DNA from: Spirochaetaceae bacterium
Lineage (GTDB): Bacteria; Spirochaetota; Spirochaetia; Sphaerochaetales; Sphaerochaetaceae
Direction of reading: 5' to 3'
Assembly (NCBI GenBank): GCA_016649775.1
Contig: JAENWY010000096.1
Coordinates: 1 to 8,286, forward strand
Length of the DNA stretch: 8,286 bases
The stretch's first letter is position 1. Each line of letters starts with the position of its first letter. Positions 6,792 to 8,286 of this stretch are shown here, one piece after another. The translations under genes were made by a program, and so were the position numbers. The notes beneath the pieces were generated by a model. It was not told the DNA's origin, made no database searches, and worked only from the letters and a program-made list of their open reading frames with translations.

Positions 6792-7400
6792 ATGAACAAG
6801 AAAATTTTAGGTATGGCTTTGGCAATTGGATTGATGATTCCTATGACTTTAAGTGCACGGGCTTTTGATTTCAATATTGGAGCAACTGCACAATTTCAAA
6901 AAGATGTAAATTCAGTTGATTTTGATTCATCAGATTTTATAGATATAAATAATTATTCTTTTGGTGCTGAAACAAGATTGAATTTCTTATTATTTGAAGT
7001 AGCTGATACAGCACTGTTAGGAACTGTTGAGCATATTGGTAGTAGTAGGGGTTCAGGTGTTTCCTTCCAAAACAATTTAGCAGCTGGTATTTATAAAGAT
7101 ATCTTAAACAATTCTTTAAGAATTGGTTTATTAGCAGGTCCAGAATTTGAGATGATGATTAATGATACTGGTGTTTATAATGCAGATGGTTCTTCATTTA
7201 ATTTTGTTGATATATTCATGAAATCCAATTTCACATATAAAGCTCATGCAGATATCTTAATAGGTACTGGATTAACACTTTCAGCTTCTTACACATTACC
7301 TACATCATTTAATTTAGACCAAGGTAATTATATTAACTTGATGCCTGTATATTCTGACTGGGAGAATGGTAGAATTGGTATTTCCTTACTATTGTTATAA
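6792..7400 (+). CDS. Secreted protein, probable small outer-membrane beta-barrel
   Basis: A 202-residue precursor. The signal peptide is clear: MNKKILG, a hydrophobic core to about residue 18, then LSARA with likely cleavage before FDFNIGA (after about residue 23). The mature part, about 180 residues, has no transmembrane helix. It alternates hydrophobic and polar residues in short strands separated by turns (for example FNIGATAQF, SFGAETRLNFLLFEVAD, SLRIGLLAGPEF, IGTGLTLSASYTL, GRIGISLLLL). That pattern and the amphipathic C-terminal strand fit an eight-stranded-type barrel, although the last residue is Leu, not the Phe of proteobacterial barrels. I do not recognise the family. The ATG at 6792 is chosen over an upstream in-frame TTG at 6753 because it has AAGGAG in front and starts directly at the signal peptide. 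Localisation implies a two-membrane cell. Confidence 0.75.
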   Translation: MNKKILGMALAIGLMIPMTLSARAFDFNIGATAQFQKDVNSVDFDSSDFIDINNYSFGAETRLNFLLFEVADTALLGTVEHIGSSRGSGVSFQNNLAAGIYKDILNNSLRIGLLAGPEFEMMINDTGVYNADGSSFNFVDIFMKSNFTYKAHADILIGTGLTLSASYTLPTSFNLDQGNYINLMPVYSDWENGRIGISLLLL

Positions 7401-7436
7401 AATAATTAGTATTTAAAAATATTTAATATATTTAAT

Positions 7437-7478
7437 CAGGGTTTGTAATATTCACAATTTGTGATATTATAGACCCTG
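7437..7478. promoter_or_regulatory. Long imperfect palindrome overlapping the promoter of the next operon
   Basis: The arms run from CAGGGT (7437-7442) to ACCCTG (7473-7478) and pair almost continuously inward, with two G-T wobbles and one bulged T, to the core TCACA-ATT-TGTGA (7452-7464). As RNA from the upstream gene it would be a stable hairpin followed only by TAGTTTTC, so it may serve as that gene's terminator. As DNA it spans the -35 and -10 boxes of the downstream pair and could be an operator for a dimeric regulator. Confidence 0.65.
7443..7470 (+). promoter_or_regulatory. Promoter of the small membrane protein / hydrolase pair
   Basis: A -35 TTGTAA (7443-7448), a 16-nt spacer and a -10 TATTAT (7465-7470) with an extended TGA just before it (7462-7464). 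Transcription would start near 7477, giving a leader of about 45 nt. The whole promoter lies within the palindrome 7437-7478. Confidence 0.5.
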
Positions 7479-7520
7479 TAGTTTTCAGTAAACTAAATTG
7501 ATAAAATTGTAGGAGACAAT

Positions 7521-7838
7521 ATGTCAAACGGAAGCATATCAAAAGTTCTATTAACACCCCTTTTGGTGGGAATTATTAGTTTTTTTACGATTTTTGCATT
7601 TTTTCCATCTTTTGGAAGTAAATACCTTGGTGTTGGTTATCATAGTTCTATGAATGACAATAGTGCAAAATTAGAAGAAATGGTTCAACAAGTTAGTGAT
7701 AAAACAGGAACTAGCGTTGATGCTATAGTCGAGGCAGCTAATAGTTCTGCTTTTCAAGATATATTAAATCAAGGTGTTCAAAAGGGCCAAGCAGCAGCAT
7801 CAAAAGTAGTGGACAGTGTTAGTGGGATAGGTAAATAG
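7521..7838 (+). CDS. Small single-pass membrane protein of unknown function
   Basis: A 105-residue protein that I do not recognise. Residues about 8-30 form one hydrophobic helix (LLTPLLVGIISFFTIFAFFP), which with no signal-cleavage motif suggests a membrane anchor. The rest is hydrophilic. After a Gly/Tyr/Ser-rich linker (33-47) come helical segments from about 49 to 100 (EEMVQQVSDKTG, VDAIVEAANSSAFQDIL, then an Ala/Lys/Val-rich stretch ending GIGK), possibly amphipathic or coiled. The start is firm, with AGGAGA ending 4 nt before the ATG. The last base of its TAG stop is the first base of the next gene's GTG start, so the two proteins are translationally coupled and probably act together or in fixed ratio. 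No cysteines are present, so it is not a lipoprotein. Confidence 0.75.
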   Translation: MSNGSISKVLLTPLLVGIISFFTIFAFFPSFGSKYLGVGYHSSMNDNSAKLEEMVQQVSDKTGTSVDAIVEAANSSAFQDILNQGVQKGQAAASKVVDSVSGIGK

Positions 7839-8286
7839 TGTCTTATTCTATTAATTTTTTAGGTACAGGTACTTCTCATGGAATACCTGTTATTGGATGT
7901 GATTGTGAGACTTGTAGATCTACTAATATTAAAAATAAACGATATCGATCAAGTGTGTTATTCACAAAAGATAATAAACATTTATTAATAGATACCACCC
8001 CTGAATTTCGACTACAAGCCTTACGAGCAAATGTAAAGAATCTTGATGGAGTATTATATACTCACACTCATGCAGACCACCTTAATGGTATAGATGATCT
8101 TAGAGTTTTTACAATGAGAGACCAACTTCCCTTTTATGGTAATAAAAGTAGTATTGAAGAAATTGAAAGACGTTTTTCCTATGTAGTTGGGATGAGAGTT
8201 GACTGTGTTACCTCTATTCCAAATTTAATTCCCAATATATTAACTCCCTATAAGAGAGTTAATATAAGTGGATTTGAAGTTACTCC
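7838..8286 (+). CDS. Partial CDS: metallo-beta-lactamase-fold hydrolase, PhnP-like
   Basis: The frame starts at GTG 7838-7840 and is open to the window end (149 codons seen, C-terminus missing). The start gives MSYSINFLGTGTSHGIPVIGC, the classic N-terminal strand of the PhnP-like branch of this fold. Cys21, Cys23 and Cys26 in GCDCETC correspond to the extra structural zinc site known for PhnP. The catalytic metal motif HTHADH is at 76-81, followed by NGIDDLR. Relatives hydrolyse cyclic phosphodiesters such as 5-phosphoribosyl 1,2-cyclic phosphate, but many lineages carry this protein with no phosphonate (C-P lyase) genes and an unproven role. No phn gene is visible here. A GTG start with no clear ribosome site, overlapping the upstream stop by one base, points to translation by reinitiation from the small membrane protein gene. 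Confidence 0.9.
   Translation, partial: MSYSINFLGTGTSHGIPVIGCDCETCRSTNIKNKRYRSSVLFTKDNKHLLIDTTPEFRLQALRANVKNLDGVLYTHTHADHLNGIDDLRVFTMRDQLPFYGNKSSIEEIERRFSYVVGMRVDCVTSIPNLIPNILTPYKRVNISGFEVT

Noticed and set aside
6677..6874. Minus-strand open frame over the leader and signal-peptide region of the barrel-protein gene
   Set aside because: Its hydrophobic translation comes from T-runs and the antisense of the signal peptide; it has no ribosome site.
1..8286. tRNA, rRNA, CRISPR arrays, insertion sequences, attachment sites, toxin-antitoxin or phage genes
   Set aside because: I found no cloverleaf, regularly spaced repeats, transposase or integrase motifs, or terminal repeats flanking a gene; the gaps between genes are all under 250 nt.

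Overview
The window is a low-GC (roughly 30 % G+C by eye) bacterial chromosomal segment with tight gene spacing, mostly strong Shine-Dalgarno sites and heavy AGA/TTA/ATA codon use. It carries eight complete genes and two cut by the window edges. A signal-peptide protein resembling a small outer-membrane barrel suggests a two-membrane organism. Together with the arginine/ornithine catabolism gene and the low GC, this fits an anaerobic spirochaete or similar lineage, but no single marker proves it. I see no rRNA, tRNA, CRISPR array, insertion sequence or phage module.

Layout. (1) 1-1169, minus strand: an ArcB-type ornithine carbamoyltransferase followed 7 nt later by the N-terminus of a protein that I recall, without proof, as an ornithine-cyclodeaminase-like (TIGR00300/ArgZ C-terminal-type) family. 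The pair would convert citrulline to ornithine and then ornithine further. (2) 1185-1425: divergent regulatory region, with a well-formed promoter for the rightward operon followed by a set of 8-bp repeats and a small palindrome that look like an operator. (3) 1426-3392, plus strand: a three-gene operon of YtrA-type GntR repressor, ABC ATPase and membrane permease with overlapping or abutting ends, the usual plan of a self-regulated exporter or envelope-stress ABC cassette. (4) 3393-3486: a convergent gap filled by a long nested hairpin that has a good U-tract only for the leftward gene. (5) 3487-4557, minus strand: a fusion of a SprT-like zinc-metallopeptidase domain with a DUF2786-type region. 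(6) 4685-6625, plus strand: the long, glutamine-dependent NAD+ synthetase. (7) 6792-7400, plus strand: a secreted, probable outer-membrane barrel protein with a hairpin flush against its ribosome site. (8) 7521-8286, plus strand: a 105-residue single-pass membrane protein of unknown function whose stop codon overlaps the GTG start of a PhnP-like metallo-beta-lactamase-fold hydrolase running off the window. A near-perfect palindrome sits exactly on the promoter of this pair.

Most genes look like ordinary metabolism and housekeeping. The least explained items are the unknown small membrane protein coupled to the PhnP-like hydrolase under a palindromic promoter, the SprT-DUF2786 fusion, and the nested hairpin in the convergent gap. 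I see no evidence for a complete novel multi-gene system.
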